Positions 33,214-44,529 of a stretch of DNA of 64,000 nucleotides are shown here, piece after piece. The stretch is taken from assembly GCA_964059195.1 (NCBI GenBank), contig CAXKWD010000009.1:45975160-46039159 (forward strand), written 5' to 3'. The notes under the pieces were generated by a model that was not told where the DNA came from, ran no database searches, and saw only the letters and a program-made list of their open reading frames with translations. Each line of letters opens with the position of its first letter. Position 1 is the first letter of the stretch. This DNA is from Ectobius pallidus. Its lineage: Eukaryota > Arthropoda > Insecta > Blattodea > Ectobiidae. Position numbers and translations under genes: made by a program.

Positions 33214-36200
33214 AGACTTGCGTCTTCGTGACTTACATCAGCACTCGCGTGTTTTACCACTTATTTATTAGTAAACTGTTTAGCAAAAAATATCATTTTA
33301 TTTTTAAACAACTCAATATAACAATTTGTTAGCCATTGAATTTACACTAGATTTTGCATCTTCTGTAACTTGTTTGAGCTTCTCTGTGACGATGTTTCAG
33401 GCTAGTATTCTTCCCATAACATTCGGTGGTTCTTTATAGCCTACCAGATTCGTTGCCTAGGAACAAGGTGTAAATCATATAAGTTAATCAAATAAATATA
33501 TTCCTCAAAATAGTTTGATGAAACTAAATTAGCATCTCCTAGCATCATAACATCCTTCGAACCCTAAACGAACGGGTTTCCTTCAAGAAGCTATGTTTCA
33601 TAAGAGATTTCTGCTATTAGTTTTTTCCATTCAGAACTATAAAAAGAGTTTGTCGATAGCTTTATAAGACAGACTAAAATATAAAACAATACCGATAAAT
33701 GTGTGACTGCGTCAGTCGAAGTCTAATAGTATGAACTGAATTATAATATCTATTTCACGAATATTATGCAAATTAATACATTTTGTAAGATAATTATATT
33801 ACATGTATAAATTAAATAAAACTCTGATAATGTAAACTGACGTATAAGCAAATCATTCTTTAGTCAAAACACAAAATAACTTTGAATTAGGCAGGGATTA
33901 GGCAGCTACATTCTGTTTCTTTTAAAAAGTATATTAAAACTATTCTGTTGGAAAATTCTACTAATAGTGCCGATGAATTTTATGACTTGCATTTTAAATG
34001 TGTATTTTATTTGTAACATCGCTATAGATTTGTTGGAAATGTCCTGGCAGTGAAATGTATCCTATTTTACTTATTTAAAAATGGAAGTACGTACACACAA
34101 AATACAGTTCAAATTTAATATGTACATTAGGTAGATTAAATAATTCAACTCGGTACATCCGAACAAGCTAGGTTCATGCTCGGGGGCCAGAAATTATTTT
34201 CCTAAAATTAGCCTATAAACAAGAACAATAGGAAGACATCTCGTTAACTTTAAAAATGGTAGGCCTACCTATTAGGTGATTAGATCGTGAAAATGGTTTG
34301 ATTCAAATAAAACATCCACATCAAGACCGTTATTTTATATTCTTTAGCATATGGAGAAAAATATTACCACCCGAACTGAATACCTATTTATTTACAAAAT
34401 TTTCGGTTGCTGCCATTGTTCCACAGTGATATTATCCACTTAGGGATGATAGAGATGTTGATTTAACAACTCTGGCCTAAAATTGTGATTCTTTTTTATT
34501 ATACTTTAAAAAATCACGCATACCCTGAAGTATAACTGTGCAAAATGTTAAGGCGTTTGGAGGCACAATTTTTAAACCTCAATGCGCTTCCAAATGCCTG
34601 TGCATGCAAATTTTAATTGCTTGTTTTCTCAATTTCAATTTGCATGTTATTTTGCCACATTCAAAATCTATAAAATTTTATTTATAAGCCTTAGTTATGA
34701 AAAAAATAATTTTTCTGGGTAAAAGAGTTTTAAACAAAAGATCCCAGCAGTAAATTTGTAAAGGAAGCATCAAAGATTTCACATAAAAATTCAGGTTCAT
34801 ATCCATTGGAGAAGATAGATTTCAATTTTGATTTAAAAATATTTAAATTAATTAAGATCTCAAAAACAAATCGACATATTAAAATGAAATTTTATACATT
34901 AATTTCGGTTTCCATTTCAATTAGGCCCTAAATATGCAAAATTTCAAGTTTCTAGTACAAATAATGTCGAAAAAAACCATTCTCAACTCTTCGGTCATCC
35001 CTTAACATAATTCTCATCAATGTACAGAACTTCAAAACTCATGAATGTCTTACAATGACTTTCTTTAATAAGAGTACGAAGGGAATGTGGTAATAGGATC
35101 TCCATCTTAGATAATGAGAAAATAAATCTCGCGCTTGGTTAAAAGTCGTTACAGAGCAACCTTAACGCCTGAGCATTGTATCTTCAAAGCTTATGTGATT
35201 AGTTATTCATAAGTCTAGTTATTTCATCAGCACAATTAAGATTATCAGTAAAAGGACATAATTAAATGGGTGGATGAGAACATATTTCGTGGAGTTTTAT
35301 AAATAGAGAAGCTACAAAGAGTCCATTCCATTAGAGTCAATACGTTACTGATTATATGCTGAGCAAAAGACCACGGTGTAATCAAGATAATACATTGCCT
35401 GGTATTTTGCTCAAGGCAATGGTTGGAGTAAGTTAAACAGTACCGGTAGCGTACAGATAGCGCTTTCGTTTAATGATCTTACAGCTTGCATTTACTACTT
35501 TACCTATTAACTATTTCGAAAGAGACATATTCTTAATTTTAAATGAAGCCATAGTTTACTTTATTCAGAGCAGAGGGACATGTTCCCGCTCCCGATAACT
35601 GCACTTGAATTTATTTTGCCGTGTGAAAATTTCCGAAATATGATTTTGTTGAAGTGCTCATTTTCTTTAATTTTCTGTACTGTCGTGTCATCTTAAATGA
35701 TCTCGTCCCGAAAAAAAGAAGAATGAAAAGCAGAACAACAGAATAATGACACTTAAACAATCCCTGAGCGTTGCTAGGAGGTGAAGAAAATCTTGGGTGG
35801 TTGTGTTTCATAAAAAGTAAATGTGGAAAAGATGTTTAATTCTGTGGGACTGCAAGAATACTTGAAGGGAAAGAATTTTACACATTCCTAGTAATTCAGA
35901 ATTTTGCATAACTTTTAAAAAGTATGTTTTGAATTCCCCATAATTGCAGCCCTCAGCAACTCTTCTTTCCTTGATTTTTCAAATATTCCGGATGGCCAAT
36001 TAGAGATTTCATAATAGGAAACGTGTTTTGTGGAGATTATATGGAAACTATTTTTCTGCTAGGAAGTCTATATAATATTCCAATAAATCCAGTTAAGTAA
36101 AGAAAGATAGCCTCCCTCTGCGTATTTTAATTAATAGAATCAAAAGAATTCAAGATCACATGTGCTTGAGGGGAGGAGTGCACAGCGAAATCTCCAGCTA

Positions 36201-37305
36201 CCATTAAATGAATACTACTTTCTTTAGTATAAATAAAAACGTTGGAAGTTTTGAATACGAACTGTAATTATTGTGGTTAGTCACATTAGTGGATTATTAT
36301 TGTTAGTATTATCGATGCTACTCGCCATTTCAGAGCGGAAGTATGCGGGTACTGTAACTACTGAACTAATTTCAGAGTTCTGTGAATAATTTATTGAAGT
36401 TCGTGTGTTTGTAAGACACATAAAATCAGTGAAAAGATACGTAGGGTAAGAAGGTGAAAACAGTAAGTTTCCGAATTCAGGAGGGGGGCGAAAATATTAA
36501 TGCGCAACGAGCCTATTATTAATACACGAGTATGTTATTTATGAAACTCGCTTCGCTCGTTTAATAATTTTCGTGCGAGTGTCTTCATTATTATTATAGG
36601 AAAGTTGCATACGACAGTTTTTGACCATAATTAAATGTTTTAAACTCTGAGCTGTAGATTCATAAAAAACAAACGAGCCGATAAGCCTCGGCTAATAGCT
36701 GTTAGTAAGTTCTGATCTTCTGCAATAGATGGCAGGTGAATGCGTACGAGGAATTCTAAGCTGCTCTAGACCATTAAACCTCAATTCATGAACTTTAAAA
36801 GAGGAACAGACCTTAATTTAGAAGCCTATAATATTAAAATTAACTGAATTATTACGCAGTTTCATTTGCTGCTCTCTAGGCATCAAGATTGCTCCGTTTT
36901 CGATATTAATCGACACCACAACAAATATATAAAGAAATTCTGTACTTAATGGAAATCATTATGATAATGATGCGTCACTTGTAATAAGGGTATTGTAGAA
37001 TGGTCGAACAAATAAAATGTTTTTCCACAAATCGCATGGGTAAAAGTAAGTTTTTATTATGCAGTCAGATTGTGTCTGTGCCTAAGGAAAATAAGATCAT
37101 ATACTGTATATATATTAAGTAAAAGGACTAGTAAAAATTACTATTTACACTTTCGATAGGGAAAGATTTTCCTGTTGCGGCCCTCCACATGAGCAATAAA
37201 TACAGCTATAACCCTCAGGTTTAGTGCAATTGGATAGCCCTGTTCTACAATGTATTCCCTTTGCGAATACGAAAACCACGAAAATACAGACTAGGATAGG
37301 CCGGC
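33214..37305. other. Long AT-rich interval without a gene
   Basis: About 4 kb scanned on both strands. I found no coding motif, no tandem array and no element with convincing ends. A weak inverted pair (TAGGGATGA at 34441, TCATCCCTTA at 34993) lacks a target duplication. Confidence 0.5.
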
Positions 37306-37442
37306 TTTCTGCGAACAAATGTGAGCCCCCGATGTTCCTACTAGAGAATGAGGCAAATTAGCCTATACATATAAAAATCCGCTATCGGATCCTGCGACCA
37401 ATGTGAGCCCACGATGTTCCTGCTACAGAACGAGGCAAATTA
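37306..37442 (+). repeat. Two-copy tandem duplication, period about 82 bp
   Basis: CTGCGA(A)CAAATGTGAGCCC followed by CGATGTTCCT and GAGGCAAATTA occurs twice (about 37310 and 37392) with a handful of mismatches. Confidence 0.85.
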
Positions 37443-38340
37443 TAACTATAAAAATAAATAGAGTTTTAAATTAAAGGACGTAGAAGGCATTAAAAAATAC
37501 TGGTATCTGAACAAACAACTTTTTGTAGCTAGAATTTTAACAAGAAACACGTTTAGTGCAGTATAACACTACTTGAGAGGATATGACCGATATAACACTG
37601 CTTCTTGAGTTTAATTGAATCCCTGGGGAAGACGGCTTGGTGTTATTTTATCACAGTTATTAGTCATCCTATTGATTAAGTTGGATCGAGTTCGTCTACC
37701 TGTGAAAGGTAGCAATTTATCAAGAGGCACTTCGCAACGTGGTTCGCTTTACTCGACCATCCATAACCAGAGCTTCTGGTCGTTAAGGTAACATTCCCCA
37801 ATATAGTCATTCAAGAAAAAAAAAAGAAAAAACTAATCCAGGCTCGCGATAATGTCCCGTTTCCTCATTTTTCTTCACCAATGATTCCAACTTGTATTGC
37901 TTTTGGTTCCTAGACTAGAACTGTGTAAGTTTTTATCAATCTGTACTCTTCTAGATCAGATCTGAATTCATTTAATAAATATTTACAGGAAGAAATAATT
38001 ATTAACTTATGATAACATAATAACAGTTCCTTAAATTATAAGTGGCTTAAGAGGAATTGTTTGCTAAGATAAACCTAGATCTACCTGGATCAGTTCGGAT
38101 AAAGCAAACACAATAGGTCAAATATTGAAGTAATAGGTACTGCAGAAAAAAAAACTACTTTGAATGGAGTTAGATGCATATTTTGTATGTGAAGATCTGT
38201 TCCTCTTATTATTGTGTATGGTTTCTATTTTAGTATTAATAAGCTTCAGTTTAATATTAGTATTTTAAGAATAGGTATTATAATTTAAGAGAACATTGTA
38301 ATAGAATAATGTGCCGTTATGTTCTCCGGACAGACAAATA
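37443..38340. other. Gene-free interval
   Basis: AT-rich, nothing recognised. Confidence 0.5.
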
Positions 38341-38344
38341 ATAG

Positions 38345-38735
38345 TTATTTATTATGTAAAACCGTTATAGGCTATAGAACTTAACAGGCAAACGCGAAGT
38401 TAACAAAATGAGCGCTAGCGATTTTTTATGTTATATTTAGTCATAAATTATTTTAAAATGAAAATGATTTTAGTTCGCTTGCACATAGAAAAAAATGAAA
38501 ACAAAAACTTTTTTGGCAATTTCGTATGATGGGGAATTAAGTTTCTTTTGGTTGGCAAGAATTTGTATGAAACAAATCACGTATGAAAACAGTTGAACAT
38601 AGCAGAAACATTTGCTGAAATTAATAAGTTAAATCGTGATCTATTCGTAAAGAAACTATTATCTCTATTGAAGTTATAGAAGAGGCAAATAACGAACTAA
38701 TATTGAAAAATCATTCGCTATATGAACTGCTAATC
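38345..38735. repeat. Dispersed repeat RP, copy 2
   Basis: Partner of 25975-26350; see that entry for shared blocks. This copy has an insertion relative to copy 1 around 38575-38605. Confidence 0.6.
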
Positions 38736-40717
38736 AAAACTACCATTCTCTTGGAATAGCGTTGTTTCTTTGTACGTTTATCGTCACTCTACCATGAACG
38801 CGGTCTAATTCGTCTTTAAGGCAGTCATTCCTTCAAATGACAATATAGACTCGTCCAGACTACCGAGCAATATCAATCATGCCTAACAAAATTACTGCTA
38901 ATGAAAGTCATAATACGTGAGAGTAAAGTGATTTCCCGAGAATGTCGCTGTTTGGAAGTATATAAATAGATACCATGCCTATATTAATCCCTCGTCTCGC
39001 GCGCCTGTGATTAACGTTCTACTGGACTCGCTGCAGTGAAATGGATGTTAACGTAAACAAAACCTTGGATTTGGCAAGACGAAATTAAACCATGGCTGAA
39101 CAACCTATTTTATATATTTAAATAACTTATTGTGATTGAGATCACTGGTTGTTGAATTATATTCATACAAAAATACACACACATTCTTGGACAATCAAGA
39201 TGATAGGACTGAAGCCATTTTGTTTCAACCACCACCTCCCCTCGTGTTATCAATACAAATCCTACCTTTCATGCAGAAATCCTCACTCCACAGCAGGTAC
39301 AGAAGTCTCCTTATGGATTATCTTGAAGCACACAACACTAATAAGCACGAATAGTGCACTAATTACACACTTACTAACATGAAATCGTTGGTAATTACTT
39401 GAGACCGCAACTTTGTATCATGAAGACGGAACTTGATCGCGTTTTGTCTTCGTACTATGAATCATGTGATTTATCGCAGTGGAGAAGACAGAAAAGGGTG
39501 TCGGGAAATAAAGTTACAAGGTGATTCCGAAACAGCAATATAGCGTGTTTAAATGTTGCATATAATATGATTTATATTTTATATGAATCTAAGTTCTAAA
39601 GAGCATTGCAACCTCAAATATAGTCTTAAAACAGCGCGCAGAGTGCAGAAGAATCCCCATAAACCGTTCCACAAAAATTAAAAAAAAGTAAAACACAGGA
39701 ATTAAAAGATGACAAGCGGTCATTTGCTTGTGGTGTGTATATAGCTACTGTCTGCCTTTCTTTTTACTGAGTTCATTGAGTCCACTGAGTCTTGCAGATT
39801 ATTTTATGTTAACGTTAATTAATACTTTTCAATGACGAATATATAAACGTTGTGTCTCTGTTTAATAGTAAACTGGCATTTCTTTCTACATTAAAATAAG
39901 CAAGAAATGTCCCAGTTCTACTAATAAGACCAACGCCAAATTCTACATAAGACATTCACAGGTGTGATCTGACTGCCAGTAACCCACAAAAACGTCGTTC
40001 TTGGATGCATGAAAAAAGTTTTGTATAACTGTTTCTCACCATGAGCGCAAACAACCCAATTAGGAGGCTATGGTTCGAATGCCGCCAATAAATCTAAAGG
40101 ACGACACTATTGAACCGTTACTATACAACGAATCTCATTTCAAGATTGTTTTCCTTGTTCAACATTGAGATTAATTTATTTGACATATTATCTGGTTGCT
40201 CGCAGAGTGAAGGAACACAATACTAGGATTTACAAATAAACATCTTCAAGATTTCCCCATTTCGTAATATTTACTGTATATACAACATTAATTGGACGGA
40301 TTGATAAATTTGACTGGGTTTGAGAGAAGCAGTCAAACATTTGTAACTTTCATTACTTGTTACTATTATTATCGCATTGTTATACTTTTCAGCAAAATTC
40401 TGGAAAGAATTAATTGGATTCTGGCGTTAATAGGATTCGGCTTGCAAAAGAATGGGGAAGAAGAATGTTCTCAAGTCTACATCTCACAGTTCTTCAAGGC
40501 TTTTCTTCGTTCCTCAATCATTCAATACTTCGACTATGTGGCAAGTATCCAGCACGACAGTTCTTACATTATTTTGTCTTAATCAGTTAAGCTCTGGTGC
40601 TGATACACTGATTTTAGTATTTTTGCTTTAGCCGAGTTCACGTTTGGAACAATTTTAACAATTATTTTGAATTTCTATTATTAATATCATTATGGTTCTA
40701 TTATCTTATTAATGTCT
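38736..40717. other. Gene-free interval
   Basis: Open frames at 39136-39382 and 40292-40582 have no motif, splice context or composition that supports them. A GGTTCGAATGCC word at about 40072 resembles a B-box, but no matching A-box or body was found. Confidence 0.45.
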
Positions 40718-40729
40718 CCATTATTATTA

Positions 40730-40770
<41 letters not shown>

Positions 40771-40818
40771 TACTACTACTACTATACTATACTATACTAC
40801 TACTATACTATACTACTA
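40718..40818 (+). repeat. (ATT)n then (ACT/ACTAT)n microsatellite
   Basis: An ATT run to about 40768, followed by ACT triplets and ACTAT pentamers. It directly abuts the 5' break of the LINE at 40819. Confidence 0.9.
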
Positions 40819-41523
40819 CTAGCCATAAAAAATTCTATTCAAGTTCAGAGATTAGAATTCTTAGAAATAAGTAATATTGATTTGATTTGGGTAAAATTAA
40901 CTTTTAAACACAAAAAGTGTTATTTATGTGTTGTATACTTTCCTCCTAATACGGACATTGAAATTTATACAGAATTCTTTGAAAAAATCGAATCATTTTC
41001 ATTTCTATTTGAAAATAGCCACCTTATAATTACTGGTGATTTTAATTTATCGGAAATAGATGACTGTAATTTTGATCTATCCAGAGGCTCCCTAAAAGCT
41101 AAGGAATTGCTTAGATTCATAAATTTTTAAAATGTGAAACTAGTTAATTATATTAAAAATAAATGTAACAGAACCCTGGATCTAGTCCTAAGTAATATAA
41201 ATAATGTAGTAGTCACAGAAGAATGTGAAGTCCTCGTTCCAATTGATGATTACCATCCTGCATTGTTGATAAGTTTCAAACAGATAAAAGTAAATAATAA
41301 TAAAAATTGTATTATCAGTGATTGTTATAATTTTAAAAGAGCAGATTTTTTAAAGCTATATAACTTATTGAGTTTATGTGATTGGGAAGATTTGAATTTA
41401 ATTAATAATGTCAATTCAGCTGTTGAAATGTTCTACAACAAATTATATTCAGTTTTTGATGAGTGTATCCCTAAAACTAAGAAATATAGAAGAAAATACC
41501 CTGTCTGGTTAACAAGAAAATAA
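40819..41523 (+). pseudogene. LINE endonuclease domain with a stop and a frameshift
   Basis: From about 40819 the frame reads A-I-K-N-S-I and then C-V-V-Y-F-P-P-N-T, then the catalytic-site block LIITGDFNL (about 41026-41052), and later D-D-Y-H-P-A-L-L-I-S-F, which corresponds to the S-D-H-x-P motif of apurinic-type endonucleases. It would nick target DNA to prime reverse transcription. The amino-terminal part of the domain is cut off. A TAA at 41128-41130 interrupts the frame in place. The frame then runs to 41523, where a one-base loss in an A run appears to shift it out of phase with the reverse transcriptase. Confidence 0.8.
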
Positions 41524-41531
41524 TAAGTGAT

Positions 41532-43439
41532 TTGAGATTAAAAGAAAAATTTAGAAAAAAGAAAACATTATCCGAATATTATTTATTAAAATACAATGAA
41601 ATTAGGAAAAATGTTAAACGAGATATTCTGGTGGCTTATGAGCAATATATTCACATTATGGAATCAAGAATATCTGAAAACTCTTCTGAATTTTGGAACT
41701 TCGTTAAAAATAAGAGAAAGTCTACGCATGAAGCGAGTGAATTCGAGCATAATGGAAATACATTCAATAATCCACAGGATATTGCAAATATATTTGCAGA
41801 TTATTTTCAATCAGTGTACACGAATACCCCTGCTACATATAAAATAAATTCTTGTTGTAGTTCTAAGTTCGATAATAAAAATCCCTTAATATTAAATGAG
41901 ATTAGTTCAGAAGAAGTAGAATTAGCAATAAAAAAATTGAAACCCAAAAAATCTACAGGACCGGATGAAATACCACCATATATAATTAAAGGCTGTAGAG
42001 AATATTTAATTAAACCCTTGCAAATATTATTTAATCTTGTGATTAAACAGAATATATTCCCTAATGTTTGGAAACTTACTAAAATTACACCTATCTATAA
42101 ATCGGGTAACCCAAAATTAGTGGAAAACTACAGACCAATATCCTTATTATCAGCACCTGCTAAAATATTTGAAAGCATACTATATGTCCATATCTTCAAT
42201 CACGTAAAAATTAATATTTCTACAAATCAACATGGATTCATGCCTAGAAGATCAACGCTCACAAATCTTTTGAATTTTACACACTATGTTTCATCAGGAT
42301 TAGATAAAAGAAAACAAGTCGATGTGATATATACTGACTTTCAAAAAGAGTTCGATAAAGTAGATCATGACATTTTAATTAACAAACTAACGGACTATAA
42401 CTTTGCCTCACCCTTGCTAACACTTATTGTTTCATATTTAAGCAACAGAAAACAGGTTGTGACATATAAATGCCATTTATCAAAAAAAATAACTGTCAAT
42501 TCTGGTGTTCCTCAGGGATCAAATCTAGGTCCTTTATTTTTTCTCCTATTTATTAATGACATCTTTGATCAAGTCTGTTTTTCAAATATTACTGCATTTG
42601 CTGATGATATAAAATTATTTAAAATAATTTTGAGTCCTAATGATTGTATGGAACTGCAGAATGATTTAAATAAATTAAGTGAATGGAGTGGACATAATAA
42701 ATTACCTTTAAACATTAAAAAATGCAAAATTATGACTTTCTCTAGATCTAAACATAATATTGCATGGCAATATTGTATTAATGGTATTCAGCTGAACAAA
42801 ATTACAACTATGAATGATTTAGGTATATTATTTAACAATAATTTAACTTTCTCGAATCATATTAATAATATTATTTGTAAAACTCTTAAAAATCTTGGAT
42901 TTATTATCAGAAACTCAAAATATTGTAGTATAAGTACATTATTTAGACTATACAGAACCATTGTCAGACCAAAATTAGAATATTGCTCATTAATTTGGAA
43001 TCCTACTATCATTAAATACAAGAAATTGATAGAGTCCATTCAAAATAAATTTCTAAAATATACGTATTTCAGACAGTTTAACTACTATCCTAAATTTGAA
43101 TCATATTCAACTATGTTACAGTATTTCAATATCCCTGAATTATCACACAGACGAAACATTCATGCATTGTTGTTTTTATACAAATTAATTAATAATGAAA
43201 TAGATGATATTAATATTCTCAAAGAAATATATTTTTATGTTCCACGTTATAGATCTCATAAATTGCATAATTTTTTTTTCATCCCAAAAGTAAACACTGA
43301 CTCTCATAATAATTCTCCTCTTTATAATGTACTCCGACTATACAATCAGTTGCACAAAATGGACAATATAGATATTTTTAATACTAACAATAAGCGGTTT
43401 AAAAATATATGTGAAAAAAATTTGAAAATTTTAAAATAA
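41532..43439 (+). CDS. Reverse transcriptase of a Jockey/CR1-group LINE
   Basis: Uninterrupted frame of about 635 codons. The first codon is TTG, because the true protein is continuous with the upstream endonuclease and this is not a natural start. Motifs in order: STGPDEIPPYIIKG (about residues 141-154), ENYRPISLLS (198-207), motif A TDFQKEFDKVDHD (268-280), motif B NSGVPQGSNLGPLFF (333-347), catalytic motif C AFADD (355-359) and a thumb region with RPKLEYCSLIWNP. Motif A has Q-K-E-F-D, where K-A-F-D is usual. The lack of stops over 1.9 kb suggests recent insertion, although the endonuclease lesions make this copy unable to move on its own. Confidence 0.9.
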   Translation: MRLKEKFRKKKTLSEYYLLKYNEIRKNVKRDILVAYEQYIHIMESRISENSSEFWNFVKNKRKSTHEASEFEHNGNTFNNPQDIANIFADYFQSVYTNTPATYKINSCCSSKFDNKNPLILNEISSEEVELAIKKLKPKKSTGPDEIPPYIIKGCREYLIKPLQILFNLVIKQNIFPNVWKLTKITPIYKSGNPKLVENYRPISLLSAPAKIFESILYVHIFNHVKINISTNQHGFMPRRSTLTNLLNFTHYVSSGLDKRKQVDVIYTDFQKEFDKVDHDILINKLTDYNFASPLLTLIVSYLSNRKQVVTYKCHLSKKITVNSGVPQGSNLGPLFFLLFINDIFDQVCFSNITAFADDIKLFKIILSPNDCMELQNDLNKLSEWSGHNKLPLNIKKCKIMTFSRSKHNIAWQYCINGIQLNKITTMNDLGILFNNNLTFSNHINNIICKTLKNLGFIIRNSKYCSISTLFRLYRTIVRPKLEYCSLIWNPTIIKYKKLIESIQNKFLKYTYFRQFNYYPKFESYSTMLQYFNIPELSHRRNIHALLFLYKLINNEIDDINILKEIYFYVPRYRSHKLHNFFFIPKVNTDSHNNSPLYNVLRLYNQLHKMDNIDIFNTNNKRFKNICEKNLKILK

Positions 43440-43765
43440 TAATTAATAAATTTTGCTCCATGTCATTTTCTTTACTTGAATCTTTCTGACATGTATATTT
43501 TCCTCCAAAACTATTATATTATTATTTGTTTTTTTCATATTATGTTCCCTTGTGTAATTGTCATATTGTTTTGTGTTTGTGTTTTTCTTTTCTGTGTGTT
43601 TTTTTTCTTATTGTTGTAGCATTAGCTTAATTATTTTGAATGTCACTTGAATTTTTGAATCTGGTGTATTATGTAAGCGAGAATATTGTAATTGGGCATT
43701 AGCCTGTAATATTCTTAGTACAATAAATAAATAAATACTATTATATATGTAGGTTTCATTCATAT

Positions 43766-44508
43766 GTATTATACTAGGAGGTGCCCGTGGCTTCGCTACG
43801 ATAATTCTTTTAAAAATTAAAAATTAAGATTATAATAATTATTAAAGCATTATATTTATTAACACTTGCACGCGAATCATTCATAAACTGAGCCATTAAT
43901 AATTAATGAAACAGCTAAAATTCCTGCTTTAGAGTACATTCCACGACATGAAAGCGCCCCCTGGGAAAACCATATCAGAATCGATTATGCAGTTCCAAAG
44001 AACCTGTGAACACATAATACGTATTGTTTCTCAGCTGTTTATTGACATGAATATGATGTGAATTTTATTTTATCAATTCAGTGTAATTTTCTGAAATTAT
44101 ATAATGTTTCAAGGGAAGGAATGGTTTGTTTGGATTATTATTATCAGCGATATTTCAAGAGATAAAACCATCAATATTTTACAGCTGTTGTCCCTGGCTT
44201 CGCCCGCCATTATTCATTGACTCCAGAATTTTTAAGAAAATTACACTGGTAGATTATTAAAAATGTTTGTGGTTCAGAGCTATGAAAATTGTAAGTAAAA
44301 ATAAAATTAGAATATTTGTTCATTGTGTTCATTTCACTTAGGCCTTATATAATAAAGAAACGGTTTTCCTTCCTAATTTTGTAGTCGTCATGAAAGTTAG
44401 ACTGCGAGAGACGAACATCGCCGAGTATACCCGATGTCTCACGAAGCGGGCGAGCGAGCAAGCACGCTATTTAGGGCCGTTGAATTTTATAAGAGTAGAT
44501 ATGTAGGT
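43766..44508. mobile_element. 743-bp insertion flanked by 21-bp direct repeats
   Basis: A 21-base word beginning ATATGTAGGTTT and ending CATTCATAT occurs at 43745-43765 and 44509-44529. The insert starts with TACTAGGAGGTGCCCGTGGC and TTCGC, a word type common in arthropod dispersed repeats, and holds a related TGTCCCTGGCTTCGCCCG block at about 44190. Long exact direct repeats suggest a retroposed insertion. Alternatively the word is part of a tandem repeat unit, since sequence after 44530 shares some blocks with 43920-44000. Confidence 0.55.
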
Positions 44509-44529
44509 TTCATTCATATTATGAAAATG

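Larger units (their letters stand above)
40819..43737 (+). mobile_element. Jockey/CR1-group LINE, 5'-truncated in the endonuclease, 2.9 kb
   Basis: The element starts within the apurinic-type endonuclease domain, at the end of a microsatellite. It continues through the reverse transcriptase to TAA at 43437-43439, has a 300-bp AT-rich 3' UTR and ends in AATAAATAAATAAATA. Coding is strongly AT-biased, unlike the LINE at 9.8 kb. One stop and one frameshift affect the endonuclease; the reverse transcriptase is open. Target duplication is obscured by the microsatellite. Confidence 0.88.

Noticed and set aside
34441..35000. TAGGGATGA and TCATCCCTTA as possible hAT ends
   Set aside because: No 8-bp target duplication, and pairing stops after about 9 bases.
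40066..40090. GGTTCGAATGCC as tRNA B-box
   Set aside because: No A-box at the right distance, no cloverleaf and no SINE body or flanking duplication.
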